Positions 8,782 to 16,130 are shown, numbered from the stretch's first letter. The stretch: DNA of 17,238 bases from JANNVZ01 sp031418455 (GCA_031418455.1 JANOXJ010000296.1:1-17238), one strand, 5' to 3'. The notes: generated from the sequence alone by a model not told the origin. Numbers and translations are program-made.

Positions 8782-9477
8782 TTAGTTCTTTTCAATACAA
8801 ATTAGTTTCCTCAAAACTAATTGCTTTTGCTGCTCTATGCGAATAAAATAAAAACCTGAGGCTAAGCCGGAAGTTTCATAACTGATCAAACCGGATGATT
8901 GCTCGTTAAATTCATACACCATTTGGCCCATTGTGCTTATAATTTTTATAGCATATTTTTCAGTACTTTGTGGCAATTCAAAGTTTATTATTGAATTAGC
9001 CGGATTGGGATACACACGCAGGTTTGGCATGGTTTGTAATTCTATACCCACAATGTCAGTGGAAAATATCCATGTGAGATAAACTGGGTTTTCAGAATCA
9101 GATGTGTCCCAAATTTTTATTCGAATAACTCCGCTGCCCGCTGAGTGTGGAGTGAAATTTATACCGAAATAACCCAAACTATCTGCACCTAAATTTTGTG
9201 CTACAATAGCCCCGTTGGGTATGCCCAAGTAGCAAGTGCCAATGTCGCATAGGCTGTATTCCCAATCTTGAGGAATATCCGCTTCTACTTTTTCCCAAGC
9301 CATTTCTATTTCTCCACTTCCGTTGTTAAGTACATGTATATAATGACTTGTATATGCCTCTAGCGGTAAATTACTCACAAAAAGAGTGTCATTTTCTACT
9401 ATGCTAAAGGATTGTGCACAAAGTGCTTTACTTACTAAGAAGCACAGCAATAGAAATGTTTTTATTGCGTATTTCAT
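8782..9477 (-). CDS. T9SS-exported small beta-sandwich protein with a CDxxxC pair
   Basis: 231 residues. Signal peptide to about 21 ('SKALCAQS'), a beta-rich Ig-like domain at about 25-145, and a T9SS type A sorting domain from about 153 ('NLRVYPNPANSIINFEL', 'GLASGFYFIRIE'). The central domain contains 'WEYSLCDIGTCYLGIP' with C77 and C82, likely a disulfide or metal-binding pair. Its ATG overlaps the stop of the multicopper oxidase gene by 4 bases, so the two are probably made together and may form an extracellular pair. No enzymatic motif was seen; the function is unknown. Length and build fit a small accessory or binding protein. Confidence 0.85.
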   Translation of the reverse strand: MKYAIKTFLLLCFLVSKALCAQSFSIVENDTLFVSNLPLEAYTSHYIHVLNNGSGEIEMAWEKVEADIPQDWEYSLCDIGTCYLGIPNGAIVAQNLGADSLGYFGINFTPHSAGSGVIRIKIWDTSDSENPVYLTWIFSTDIVGIELQTMPNLRVYPNPANSIINFELPQSTEKYAIKIISTMGQMVYEFNEQSSGLISYETSGLASGFYFIRIEQQKQLVLRKLICIEKN

Positions 9478-11171
9478 TTTTGAACAATAAAACGGGTTAA
9501 AAACTTACCGTTGAGTTTTGTGGCATAGCACCCGTTTGGCAGCGCGTCAGTATTTATTTCTATATTATTTTCTAAGATGGAATATTCAACCATTAAAAGT
9601 TTGCCCTCTGTATTATAAATTTCAATCGTTTCGCTGGGGGATAGACGCTGATTGCTGGTAATATTTATTACTCCTTGCGCAGGATTTGGAAACGGAAGTA
9701 TTAAATTATCTTCTGTTAAATTCGTTATTGAATTAGGATCTACTACTGTAAAAGATCCCATCATGCCCTCATCCTCGTGATGTAGTAAGTGACAATGGTA
9801 CATGTATGGAGTAATAGGATCAGCAAAGTGCTCAAACTTGGTAATAAAGGACACGGATTGCATAGGCATTACCAATACTACATCCTTCCAGCCTTGTTGT
9901 TCGGGCAATGGGGATGCACCATTAATGTCTATTAAGTAAAACTGAACATCATGTATATGAAAAGGATGTGCTATCTGGGTTTGATTGGTTATAGTCCATA
10001 TCTCTATGTTGTTTAATGGAATTATTTCGTTTACTACATCCATATTAAATTGCACATTGTTTATGCCAAATGGACCCTCTACCATATTGGCCATGCCCAT
10101 TTCCATGGGCGAAAGCAACATGGTGCGTTCTACGTTTACATCAGATTGATTCCAAGGCAACACCTCCACCAAAGATGATGGTATGGTAGTTATTGCATTG
10201 GTTGTTGGAGCCGTTACATTTATTTGAAGAAGACTAAAATTGGCCCCGTTAAGTGGGTTTTCATCATAGCCCGGCAGGGTAGCCATAGTTCCCACCGTTT
10301 GAGCACCAATAATTCCATTGGGCAATTCGCTCCCAAAATTCATGAGTGAAAATGATTCGCCTTGTAGTTCATTAAGGTTTATTAATATCTCTGTGCGTTC
10401 GCCAGGAGCTAACATGAGCCTGCTGGTTTCATAAGGTGTTGCTTTTAGTCCGCCATCGGTGGCTATTTGTGTAAATGTCATATTGTTAGAAAAGCCAATT
10501 TTGAAGCTGCGCTCTGATGAACCATTGAGCACTCTCAGTCTAACGACTTGGGCGGGAGCATCCAAGTATGGATTTACTGTAGCGTTCACCATCACCAATG
10601 TGTCAGCATGTGTGGCTATTTGAATTTGATGCAATACATCAAAGCTTTTTGTTTGGATAACAACTGGAAAATCATCTAATCCATATGAGCGAGGCAATTC
10701 TAAGGCTGCTTCTGCATCATCTTTCACTATTATCATTCCCGCTATTCCTTTAGATACCTGCAGGTCAGTTTTGTTTTCGCCATGCGGATGATACCAGTAA
10801 GTACCTGCATTATTCATTACGGTAAATTGTGGCGACCATGTGGCACCTTCAGCTATGGATTGGTGCGGGCCACCATCGTTCGCGGCAGCCACATGTAGGC
10901 CATGCCAATGCATGGTAGTAGAAGTACTTAAATTGTTTGTGACATTTAGCTCTACCTCTTCGCCTTTATGCAGCAATAGGGTTGGTGCCAAAATGTTACC
11001 ATTAACACCATAAGTAGGCGTATTGATCCCGGGCCAAAACTGGGTAGTGCCAGCCTGTACCTGCAAATCAAAAACAGGACCTTCTAACAAGGGTGGTATG
11101 GCTAAAGGTGATTGTGACTTAGCATAAGCAGTCACTACCATGAATAAAAACGTGGTAATTGTTTGTTTCAT
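9474..11171 (-). CDS. Multicopper oxidase with T9SS sorting domain (CueO/CotA-like)
   Basis: 565 residues from the ATG at 11169-11171, chosen because it gives a standard signal peptide (MKQTITTFLFMVVTAYAKSQS, shown in part: cleavage near 20). All four copper motifs are present: 'HWHGLH' (H88, H90), 'YWYHPHG' (H128, H130), 'HPFHIH' at 402-407 and 'HCHLLHHEDEGM' at 459-470, with axial Met M470. This gives one type 1 centre and the trinuclear type 2/3 cluster. Five Met lie at 351-363, in the region where CueO has its Met-rich insert, hinting at Cu(I) oxidase activity. A T9SS domain follows from about 487 ('LPFPNPAQGVINI'), so the enzyme would act outside the outer membrane, unlike periplasmic CueO. 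In-frame starts at 11192 (ATG) and 11198 (TTG) would overlap an upstream hairpin. Fold and copper sites are certain; the substrate is inferred. Confidence 0.93.
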   Translation of the reverse strand: MKQTITTFLFMVVTAYAKSQSPLAIPPLLEGPVFDLQVQAGTTQFWPGINTPTYGVNGNILAPTLLLHKGEEVELNVTNNLSTSTTMHWHGLHVAAANDGGPHQSIAEGATWSPQFTVMNNAGTYWYHPHGENKTDLQVSKGIAGMIIVKDDAEAALELPRSYGLDDFPVVIQTKSFDVLHQIQIATHADTLVMVNATVNPYLDAPAQVVRLRVLNGSSERSFKIGFSNNMTFTQIATDGGLKATPYETSRLMLAPGERTEILINLNELQGESFSLMNFGSELPNGIIGAQTVGTMATLPGYDENPLNGANFSLLQINVTAPTTNAITTIPSSLVEVLPWNQSDVNVERTMLLSPMEMGMANMVEGPFGINNVQFNMDVVNEIIPLNNIEIWTITNQTQIAHPFHIHDVQFYLIDINGASPLPEQQGWKDVVLVMPMQSVSFITKFEHFADPITPYMYHCHLLHHEDEGMMGSFTVVDPNSITNLTEDNLILPFPNPAQGVINITSNQRLSPSETIEIYNTEGKLLMVEYSILENNIEINTDALPNGCYATKLNGKFLTRFIVQK

Positions 11172-11192
11172 TTTTTTTAGCTCGTGTATCAT

Positions 11193-11230
11193 GAACAAGC
11201 AGAATAGAAAGAAAACTATTCTGCTTGTTC
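11193..11230. terminator. Long perfect hairpin upstream of the multicopper oxidase (terminator, attenuator or processing site)
   Basis: GAACAAGCAGAATAG, an 8-base A-rich loop, then CTATTCTGCTTGTTC: 15 perfect base pairs, 22 bases before the oxidase ATG and 18 bases after the thioredoxin-like gene's stop. On the plus strand TGTAATTTTTTT follows the stem. On the transcribed minus strand no T-run follows directly. It may end or stabilise the thioredoxin-like mRNA, or control the oxidase start; terminator function is a guess. Confidence 0.6.
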
Positions 11231-11248
11231 TGTAATTTTTTTGAAAAA

Positions 11249-12025
11249 TTATCTAACCACACTCACTCGTTCGGTCAAGATCAAATCCCCCACCTGAGAG
11301 CTTATTAAATAAACTCCATTTGCCAATTCATTTACCGGTATAGCTAATTTCGAATTAGTGGCCGTGTATTTTGTGGTTTGTTGAACCAATACACCGCTGG
11401 TGTTGTAGATAGTTACCAAGGCATCATTCACCGCTGTGTTGTATGTAAGCTGAAGCAAATCTGTTGCAGCCATGTAGCTGGCGGTAAATGAGGTAGAAGC
11501 TGTATTGGCAGACGCAACGGTTAGTGGGCTAGAGGCAAAGAAATCGTCCACTGCCTGATGCACCAATGCATCATCGCCTGAAGAATATCCAACTTCGGAA
11601 TAAATAATTTCGTGATTGGCACCTGCAAGTACTACTATAGTGGGCATGCCAAATCCTCCGTAATAAGCCACCATGTCCGCACCATTAGTAAAGGGTTTGG
11701 AGGGAAAACCATGGGAGGTAACCCAATTAGAAACCGTGGCGCAGCTGTAGCTATTATTGAATCCAAAATGATACCAGTCCACATGGCCAGGATATGCAGC
11801 TTGTAGCTCGTTGAAGTGAGGCAGCAGTGCATTTCCCGCATTAATGCATGGGTTGCAATTGGTCATAAAAAACTCAAGAATGACAACATTGTTTTGTTCT
11901 AACACCTCATAAAGATGAATGTTGTTTCCATTGCAATCATCTTGCGTAAAGTCCATAGCCACTGTTTGAGCTTTCATGCCAATAGCGACAACCATTAAAA
12001 GTGCTAATGTGTAAAAAATTTTCAT
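11249..12025 (-). CDS. T9SS-exported thioredoxin-like (TlpA/AhpC-type) protein
   Basis: 258 residues. Signal peptide to about 19 ('GMKAQT'), thioredoxin fold at about 25-165 with redox motif 'NCNPC' (C57, C60) and the cis-proline loop 'GFGMPTI' (P128), then a T9SS type A sorting domain from about 180 to the end ('LTYNTAVNDALVTIYNTSG', 'ELANGVYLIS'). Extra Cys at 31 and 95. The predicted role is thiol-disulfide exchange outside the outer membrane, possibly serving the Cys-rich neighbours (the CDCC propeller and the CDxxxC protein) or reducing or handling copper; the partner is inferred. It starts at an ATG 109 bases after the TonB receptor stop and ends 77 bases before the oxidase ATG, with a strong hairpin in the gap. 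Confidence 0.88.
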   Translation of the reverse strand: MKIFYTLALLMVVAIGMKAQTVAMDFTQDDCNGNNIHLYEVLEQNNVVILEFFMTNCNPCINAGNALLPHFNELQAAYPGHVDWYHFGFNNSYSCATVSNWVTSHGFPSKPFTNGADMVAYYGGFGMPTIVVLAGANHEIIYSEVGYSSGDDALVHQAVDDFFASSPLTVASANTASTSFTASYMAATDLLQLTYNTAVNDALVTIYNTSGVLVQQTTKYTATNSKLAIPVNELANGVYLISSQVGDLILTERVSVVR

Positions 12026-12134
12026 GTTGTATGTGTTTTATTATTTGGTTTTTGAGAATTATTTAATTGACTATATATATGTAAAGGTATGATTTATTAT
12101 TATTTGAATGAATGATAAATGTTAGTTAGACAAA

Positions 12135-14435
12135 TTACTTTAAATACCACCTAAATCCTACATACCCCATTCTACCAAACACAGGGCCCCACACAAGCGA
12201 ACCATCAAAATATTCGCTCTGTGGATTTTCTGATAGTATTATGGCATCGTGTATTACAAAGTTGGTTAGGTTTTCTCCGCCTATGTAAAGCTCCATGCCT
12301 TTTTTAAACGCATAGGTGACTTGCGCATTTAGCTGAAAAAACGGATTGCTGTAGGCGCTTGTATGCGGCATTGAATGATCAGTAACGCCACCAGATGTGG
12401 GCAATCGTTTTTTACTTACCCACGACAAGGTGGCATCAAATCGCCAATGCGCACCATTGTTTTTTTCTTTAGTGGCGTAGGCTAAATTGGTAAACGCTCT
12501 GTGTTTATTCAATAGCGGACGGTCCAATAGCAATGAGTCATATTGGGTTTTAGCATCGAGCCATCTGTAGGCCAGGCGCCACTCCAGGCGCTTTATGGGC
12601 GACCATTGCATTTCTATTTGTGCACTGTTGCTATAGCTTCTGCCATTCAAATTATAAAACCTTACTATGGATGCACTTTCAATATCCATTACTACCTGGT
12701 GTGTAAATTGTGTGTTAAACACATCTGCACTTATCACCGCCTCGCGATGATTTAATTTGAATTTGTGTGTAAACAAAATGCCTGAATTCCATGCGGATTC
12801 TATGTCCATGCCAAACAAACCATTGGCATTGTTGCCCTGCAAAAAGATATTTCTGTTGCTGGCAAGTATGCCCACATTGTCCATCAAAAGCGATGGTGTT
12901 CTATAACCACGGCCGGCTAAAAATTTAATAGAGGTTAAATCAGTAATGCTGTATCTAACGTGCAGCCTTGGTGTAAACAAGAGTTTATAAGTGTTGTGAT
13001 AGTCCAGCCTAACGCCTACTATGGCTACAAGCTTTTCTTTCATGTTCCACGTGTATTCCGAAAATACGCCTGCTACTTTTTCTGTTTTATTCAGCGACAA
13101 TGAGTTTAAGCTAATAGGAGGAAACTCATTGAAAAAAAGTCTTTCTGTATAATCATCATACAGGTAGCTGGCACCAGAAGTTATTTTATGACTGTCATTT
13201 TTTATACGTGTGGCAAAAAGTAAATTAGCACGTGCGCTAATCTGTTTGCCGCTGTATTGTCTATATCCGTAATTGCCCGTTTGGTTGTGAATGCTACCGC
13301 TTAGCTGCGACCCAAAACTTTTCCAGTTTTTTTCAGAAAATACATATCCGGTTTTAGCAGTTACATCATACCTATCGGTAGTCACGTTTACTCCCCATAG
13401 TTGCGACCGTATTTCATCTAACGGATCGTAATTTAATTTTCCGCTCACATTGTTTATGTGTGTATAAGCTGCTGCGTATTGTCCGCCTAAACCGCCATTG
13501 GTTTTAAGATGCCACTCGTTGCGCAGTATTATGTTGTTGAATAAGGGGTTGTCTAAAAAACCATCGCCATTGTGATCGGTTCGCAATTGGCTCATGGCAG
13601 CGTGAGCTAACAATACAGGACTTAACCGAATTTTATGTTTACTCTCTTGTGCTTCTTGTTCTTTAGGTGCGGCAGGTTTCCAAATCACATTTAGCTCCAT
13701 GCGGCCACCGCTGCCACCATAGCCGTTTATAGCTAGGTGCTCTGCGTTTTCAGGGTTTTTGTAAGCTACATTTATTTGTCCGGTTATGCTCTCAAATCCG
13801 CCCAACACACTTCCAATACCCTTGGCTATATAAATATTTTTTACCCAGGTACCCGGCACATACGTAAGGCCATATGTGCTTGCTAGTCCACGCACAGCGG
13901 GCATATTGTCAAACATCATTTGAGTGTATTTGCCATCTAAGCCAAGCATTTTTATTTGTCTGGTCCCTGTTATGGCATCGGCAAACGAGGCATCAATGGA
14001 GGCATTGGTTTCAAAACTTTCGCTCAAGTTGCAGCACGCAGCTTTGCACAATTCTTTTTCGCCCAATACCTGAAACAGTTGTGGATTGCGCCCTGTAATA
14101 TGCGTAGCCGGCACATCACCCTCTATAAGCACTGTAGGCCCTGTGGCCGACAGATTCATTTTATGGTTTATTACTTGTTGTTGGGTGTATGGCACAGTGT
14201 CGCTTTTATAACCCACGTAGGAGAATATAAGTGACGAAGATTGAGCAGGCCTTGTAGTTTCAAATTTTCCACCACCATCGGTTATGCTGCCTATGTTGGT
14301 GCCCATCCATACTACAGCTGCACCAGCCAAAGGCTCGTTTGTTGCGGCATCCGTTACTTTACCTGTCACAGTTTGTGAGGCACCCAATAGCGAGCTCAAT
14401 ACAAAGAGAGAACAGATGAATTGTTTTAAGTACAT
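12135..14435 (-). CDS. TonB-dependent receptor with Cys-cluster plug, probably metal related
   Basis: 766 residues. Signal peptide to about 20, a carboxypeptidase-regulatory-like repeat at 22-95 ('VTGKVTDAATNEPLAGAAV'), then the plug and a 22-strand-type outer-membrane barrel ending in 'RMGYVGFRWYLK'. The plug carries 'CKAACCN' (C130, C134, C135) just ahead of 'SESFETNASID' and the 'IKMLGLDG' element. This Cys signature recurs in Bacteroidota receptors found with heavy-metal genes, as far as I know, and could bind a soft metal at the receptor entrance. The gene begins 3 bases after the HMA protein stop, so the two are surely cotranscribed. Direction and ligand of transport (metal, metallophore, or chelate) cannot be read from the sequence. 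Length is normal for small-ligand receptors. Confidence 0.93.
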   Translation of the reverse strand: MYLKQFICSLFVLSSLLGASQTVTGKVTDAATNEPLAGAAVVWMGTNIGSITDGGGKFETTRPAQSSSLIFSYVGYKSDTVPYTQQQVINHKMNLSATGPTVLIEGDVPATHITGRNPQLFQVLGEKELCKAACCNLSESFETNASIDASFADAITGTRQIKMLGLDGKYTQMMFDNMPAVRGLASTYGLTYVPGTWVKNIYIAKGIGSVLGGFESITGQINVAYKNPENAEHLAINGYGGSGGRMELNVIWKPAAPKEQEAQESKHKIRLSPVLLAHAAMSQLRTDHNGDGFLDNPLFNNIILRNEWHLKTNGGLGGQYAAAYTHINNVSGKLNYDPLDEIRSQLWGVNVTTDRYDVTAKTGYVFSEKNWKSFGSQLSGSIHNQTGNYGYRQYSGKQISARANLLFATRIKNDSHKITSGASYLYDDYTERLFFNEFPPISLNSLSLNKTEKVAGVFSEYTWNMKEKLVAIVGVRLDYHNTYKLLFTPRLHVRYSITDLTSIKFLAGRGYRTPSLLMDNVGILASNRNIFLQGNNANGLFGMDIESAWNSGILFTHKFKLNHREAVISADVFNTQFTHQVVMDIESASIVRFYNLNGRSYSNSAQIEMQWSPIKRLEWRLAYRWLDAKTQYDSLLLDRPLLNKHRAFTNLAYATKEKNNGAHWRFDATLSWVSKKRLPTSGGVTDHSMPHTSAYSNPFFQLNAQVTYAFKKGMELYIGGENLTNFVIHDAIILSENPQSEYFDGSLVWGPVFGRMGYVGFRWYLK

Positions 14436-14438
14436 CGT

Positions 14439-14792
14439 TTAATGTTTTTCTAATTCACGGTATTTGCAGCAGCTATGTGTGCGGGCATATTGTTCTTCCG
14501 TGCACTTGGACTTTGCTGTGTCATAACCGGCATCGTTCAGCAGTGCGTGTATTTGTTCTTCGCTTATTTTAGATGGTTTGTAGGTTACAGTGAGAGTATT
14601 GGTTTCCAAAATGTAATCGGTAGCTACTACACCCTTAGTGTCCATTGCCTTTTCTATAGTAGCTTCACAAAGGCCGCAAACGCCTGCTACCCAAAATGAA
14701 GTGGTAATTGTTTTTGGTTTTTTTTGCTCTGGAGTAAAAGCCATTGTAACAACGGCAAGCAAAATCACGCATGTTTTTTGAATGTGTTTCAT
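14439..14792 (-). CDS. Secreted heavy-metal-associated (HMA) domain protein with C-terminal CC
   Basis: 117 residues. A signal peptide-like segment covers 1-20 ('LLAVVTMAFTPEQ'), so unlike cytosolic CopZ it is exported. The HMA ferredoxin-like fold covers about 28-92: 'WVAGVCGLCEATIEKAM' with C39 and C42 as the C-x2-C metal site, and 'NDAGYDTA' at the end of the fold. The canonical Gly-Met-Thr/His-Cys start is replaced by Gly-Val-Cys. A tail adds C97 and a C108-C109 pair ('HSCCKY'). The likely role is a periplasmic metallochaperone for Cu(I) or a similar thiophilic ion, feeding or being fed by the TonB receptor whose gene starts 3 bases later. Metal identity is inferred. Confidence 0.88.
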   Translation of the reverse strand: MKHIQKTCVILLAVVTMAFTPEQKKPKTITTSFWVAGVCGLCEATIEKAMDTKGVVATDYILETNTLTVTYKPSKISEEQIHALLNDAGYDTAKSKCTEEQYARTHSCCKYRELEKH

Positions 14793-14834
14793 TATGAAAA
14801 ATGTTTTTATTATATGGAATTAAAATGATTGGGG

Positions 14835-14900
14835 CGCGCATGCAATAAAAAAATAATGCAATAGCGCAATGCTCGCCAATTAATTATTTTGGTGCGAGTG
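14835..14900. promoter_or_regulatory. 130-base gap with paired ATGCAATA repeats and an imperfect hairpin
   Basis: The gap between the HYC/CC gene and the HMA gene holds two copies of ATGCAATA (14840-14847 and 14856-14863, starts 16 bases apart, about 1.5 helical turns). It also holds an imperfect stem, CTCGCCAA with TTGGTGCGAG (about 14872-14898). On the minus strand the stem is followed, after some 20 bases, by a T-run, so it may be a weak terminator of the HYC/CC gene or an operator for the HMA-receptor pair. Both readings are speculative. Confidence 0.3.
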
Positions 14901-14922
14901 CAAAGGACTTAATAATGAAAAA

Positions 14923-15312
14923 CTAGGCGTAATAAATAAGGGAAGAATGCTGCAGAAACAGCCGCAATTTTTGCTTCTGCGCGGTAGGATGCACCGCTAT
15001 GGCAGGCGATTTTGAAAGCACTGTTAATAGAGGCACAACAGACTCTTCATTCACAACAGCTTCACCAGACACATATTTGAAATAACTTATGCAGTGCTCG
15101 TCTTTTATAATTAAATCGAGCAAATTGTCACTGCAACAATTTTTGGCAACGGTGTTAGACTCTTTATGCGCAGCAGTGCGGCAGCATGGGTCGTAATTAG
15201 CAGCAACGCATACACGTGTGAGCTGGCCACAGCAATAGTGCATATGCACATGCACACCTACTGTGAGCAACACATACATACTCAAAAGCGATATGGCCAA
15301 AAATTTTCTCAA
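14923..15312 (-). CDS. Small Cys-rich exported protein of the HYC/CC type
   Basis: 129 residues from TTG at 15310-15312; no ATG or GTG lies upstream before an in-frame stop, and this start gives a sound signal sequence ('RKFLAISLLSMYVLLTVGV'). Right after it comes 'HVHMHYCCGQ' (25-30), then C35, 'DPCCR' (43-44) and 'KNCCSD' (59-60), a spacing like the small Bacteroidota proteins named HYC_CC_PP, although the terminal Pro-Pro is missing here. These are found in metal-efflux loci; the molecular role is not known to me. The His and Cys pairs suggest binding of a soft metal in the periplasm. It heads the minus-strand locus and is divergent from the deiodinase-like gene across 107 bases. Confidence 0.75.
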   Translation of the reverse strand: MRKFLAISLLSMYVLLTVGVHVHMHYCCGQLTRVCVAANYDPCCRTAAHKESNTVAKNCCSDNLLDLIIKDEHCISYFKYVSGEAVVNEESVVPLLTVLSKSPAIAVHPTAQKQKLRLFLQHSSLIYYA

Positions 15313-15317
15313 CAGTA

Positions 15318-15325
15318 CAAAAGTA
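15318..15325 (-). promoter_or_regulatory. Candidate Bacteroidota -7 box for the metal locus
   Basis: On the minus strand, TACTTTTG matches the TAnnTTTG -7 element of the Bacteroidota housekeeping sigma factor. It is identical to the box proposed for acpP. No clear TTTG -33 element lies 19-21 bases upstream. The predicted transcript start falls at or next to the TTG start codon of the HYC/CC gene, which would make the mRNA nearly leaderless. Confidence 0.35.
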
Positions 15326-15346
15326 TGTTTTAAAATTTCATTATAC

Positions 15347-15354
15347 TATTTTTG
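15347..15354 (+). promoter_or_regulatory. Candidate -7 box for the deiodinase-like gene
   Basis: TATTTTTG fits TAnnTTTG on the plus strand, placing the transcript start near 15360 and leaving a leader of about 60 bases before the ATG at 15420. A TTTG at -33 is not evident, so the match may be chance in AT-rich DNA. Confidence 0.3.
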
Positions 15355-15419
15355 AATGCTAAATAATTGGAATTCTACAATTTAAAATCCGATCACACCT
15401 CCTCAACCTCCATTTTCTT

Positions 15420-16088
15420 ATGTCTGAATATCCTTTCATTCCATACCAACCCGACATTTTTTCGGCTAATGAATCCATAAGTCGTTCTACAGAATTTTAT
15501 GTGGAAATGAATAAAAGAAGAACTGTGCGCGACATAGCTGATAAGCCCTTGCCACAGGGTGTGCTGGAGTCCATAATTGCCACTGCTGGCACCGCTCCAA
15601 GTGGCGCCCACAAGCAGCCATGGACTTTTTGTGTGGTCACCAATAAAGAGTTGAAAAGTGAAATTAGAAAAGCTGCTGAACAAGAAGAAAAGGCAAACTA
15701 CCACCAACGCATGAGCGAAGAATGGTTGCGCGATTTAGCTCCTTTGGGTACTGACGAGCACAAAGAGTTTTTAGAAACAGCACCGGCTTTAATTGTAGTG
15801 TTTAAGCGCATTTACGAAATAGAAAGCAATGGACATAAACACAATAATTATTATGTGCAGGAGTCCGTTGGTATAGCTTGTGGGCTGCTCATAGCGGCTA
15901 TACATCATGCAGGACTGGTGTGCTTAACACATACCCCAAGCCCCATGAATTTTTTAGAAAAAATACTGAACCGACCACAGAATGAGCGGGCCTTTTTGCT
16001 TATACCGGTTGGATATGCGTCCGAAAACGCCAAGGTGCCCGACATAACCCGAAAAAGGCAGGAAGAAGTAATGGTAAAATATGAGTAA
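15420..16088 (+). CDS. Nitroreductase-fold flavoprotein of the iodotyrosine deiodinase family
   Basis: 222 residues, one nitroreductase domain, no signal peptide, so cytosolic. FMN-binding features: 'RRTVRDI' at 33-39, 'TAGTAPSGAHKQPW' at 55-68 and 'LIPVGY' near 194-199. Matching human iodotyrosine deiodinase from memory, the active-site lid aligns as 'EEKANYHQRM...EWL.DL' and keeps the substrate zwitterion-binding residues: E90, Y94 and K115 equal human E157, Y161 and K182, with identical spacing. The segments 'ESVGIACGLLIAA' and 'HAGLVCLTHTPSPM' also match the family. The expected reaction is flavin-dependent reductive dehalogenation of halotyrosines, though the natural bacterial substrate is uncertain. 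It is divergent from the metal locus; a link to it is not evident. A hairpin follows its stop. Confidence 0.88.
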   Translation: MSEYPFIPYQPDIFSANESISRSTEFYVEMNKRRTVRDIADKPLPQGVLESIIATAGTAPSGAHKQPWTFCVVTNKELKSEIRKAAEQEEKANYHQRMSEEWLRDLAPLGTDEHKEFLETAPALIVVFKRIYEIESNGHKHNNYYVQESVGIACGLLIAAIHHAGLVCLTHTPSPMNFLEKILNRPQNERAFLLIPVGYASENAKVPDITRKRQEEVMVKYE

Positions 16089-16091
16089 AAC

Positions 16092-16130
16092 TAGCTTTTG
16101 TGGTACAAGCCAAGTACAAAACACAAGCTA
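16092..16130 (+). terminator. Bulged hairpin after the deiodinase-like gene, possible terminator
   Basis: Four bases after the stop, TAGC-TT-TTGTG-GTAC pairs with GTAC-AAAA-CACAA-GCTA around a 7-base loop (13 pairs, two bulges). There is no clean T-run, only AGTGCTATATTTAT, so termination would be weak. The rest of the 172-base gap before acpP holds a further 7-bp hairpin (16160-16177, TTTTGTG/CACAAAA) and the acpP promoter candidate. Confidence 0.35.

Noticed and set aside
12026..12134. Promoter for the T9SS block
   Set aside because: TACCTTTA on the minus strand is one base off TAnnTTTG, but no -33 element lies at the right distance; too weak to list.
15393..15707. 104-codon minus-strand frame
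   Set aside because: Antisense to the deiodinase-like gene, whose sequence matches a known family along its full length.
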